Assembly: GCA_018136815.1 (NCBI GenBank)
Contig: CM030940.1
Coordinates: forward strand, 4,615,866 to 4,679,865
Reading direction: 5' to 3'
Origin: Isochrysis galbana
Taxonomy: Eukaryota > Haptophyta > Isochrysidales > Isochrysidaceae
Length of the DNA: 64,000 nt
Within the stretch, counting starts at the first letter, position 1; each line of letters starts with the position of its first letter. The position numbers and the translations under genes were made by a program. A model generated the notes under the pieces. It did not search any database and was not told where the DNA came from. It saw only the letters and a program-made list of their open reading frames with translations. Shown in pieces: positions 63,865 through 64,000 of the stretch.

Positions 63865-64000
63865 GGCTCCATAAAGGGCATGGGAGACGAGCAGCGGCCG
63901 TTCCGTTGTCGCTTTTTGCAAATGCAATTATGAAGCTAGGTTTGGCGAATGAGAGCGGCTGTTCTTTGTTCTTGAGGCCCTTGCAGCTTCAACCCTTTCT
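63865..64000. other. 3' flank of TBCA to window edge
   Basis: No further feature is recognisable in the remaining 136 bases. Confidence 0.4.

Noticed and set aside
1..64000. tRNA, rRNA and spliceosomal RNA genes
   Set aside because: I scanned by eye for tRNA arm patterns and conserved rRNA segments and saw none I could support. A covariance-model scan would be decisive.

Overview
The window looks like nuclear DNA of a GC-rich, intron-bearing unicellular alga with a secondary (red-lineage) plastid. The evidence is GT-AG introns of about 60-240 bp in protein genes (RbBP5/Swd1-type WD40 protein, tubulin cofactor A, prolyl 4-hydroxylase, GT61 glycosyltransferase), a plastid-type ferredoxin-NADP reductase whose N-terminal presequence is assembled from small upstream exons, and very large amounts of interspersed repeats. 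A haptophyte, perhaps pavlovophyte-like, is my best guess. It rests on protein style from memory and was not checked by a search. A 100-base N gap at 38068-38167 marks a scaffold join.

Layout. 1-3 kb: 5'-truncated Rad50/SbcC-like ATPase gene. 3-8.7 kb: repeats around a bacterial-type adenine methyltransferase gene. 8.9-9.9 kb: membrane-anchored histidine phosphatase. 11.4-16 kb: two opposed copies of a gag-only retroelement, one inserted into a methyltransferase-like gene remnant, flanking a neuferricin-like gene. 16.3-17.7 kb: a weak hypothetical gene and a small F-box gene. 19.2-20.7 kb: FNR. 20.8-23.9 kb: microsatellites, A+T-rich motif clusters and a third retroelement fragment. 23.9-26.1 kb: RbBP5. 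28.5-32.9 kb: a 1480-residue calponin-homology/CAP-domain fusion. 33-38 kb: nested mobile elements. 38.7-41.1 kb: ShK-repeat prolyl 4-hydroxylase. 41.7-44 kb: gene remnant, an A+T-richer orphan gene and repeat copies. 44.5-46.5 kb: Pro/Ala-rich protein with a repeated motif. 47.4-48.1 kb: decayed Fanzor (eukaryotic TnpB-like) gene. 48.7-49.9 kb: alpha/beta hydrolase. 50.2-52.3 kb: MGQY-type gene and an acidic-repeat gene with an inverted partial copy. 52.3-53.4 kb: Copia fragment. 53.6-55.6 kb and 60.5-63.1 kb: TIR elements with TA flanks. 57-59.9 kb: GT61 glycosyltransferase. 63.3-63.9 kb: TBCA.

The housekeeping genes are unrelated singletons on both strands, as expected for a eukaryotic nuclear genome, and I see no operon or pathway cluster. 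About half of the window is mobile-element DNA. Its layering can be read directly: a hAT-like MITE inserted with an 8-bp target duplication inside another repeat, which itself inserted with an 8-bp duplication inside a TA-flanked TIR element. The most interesting content is this stratigraphy, the TIR elements that carry spliced coding sequence of unknown type, the Fanzor relic, and the actinin-CAP fusion. I did not find one clearly novel multi-gene system.
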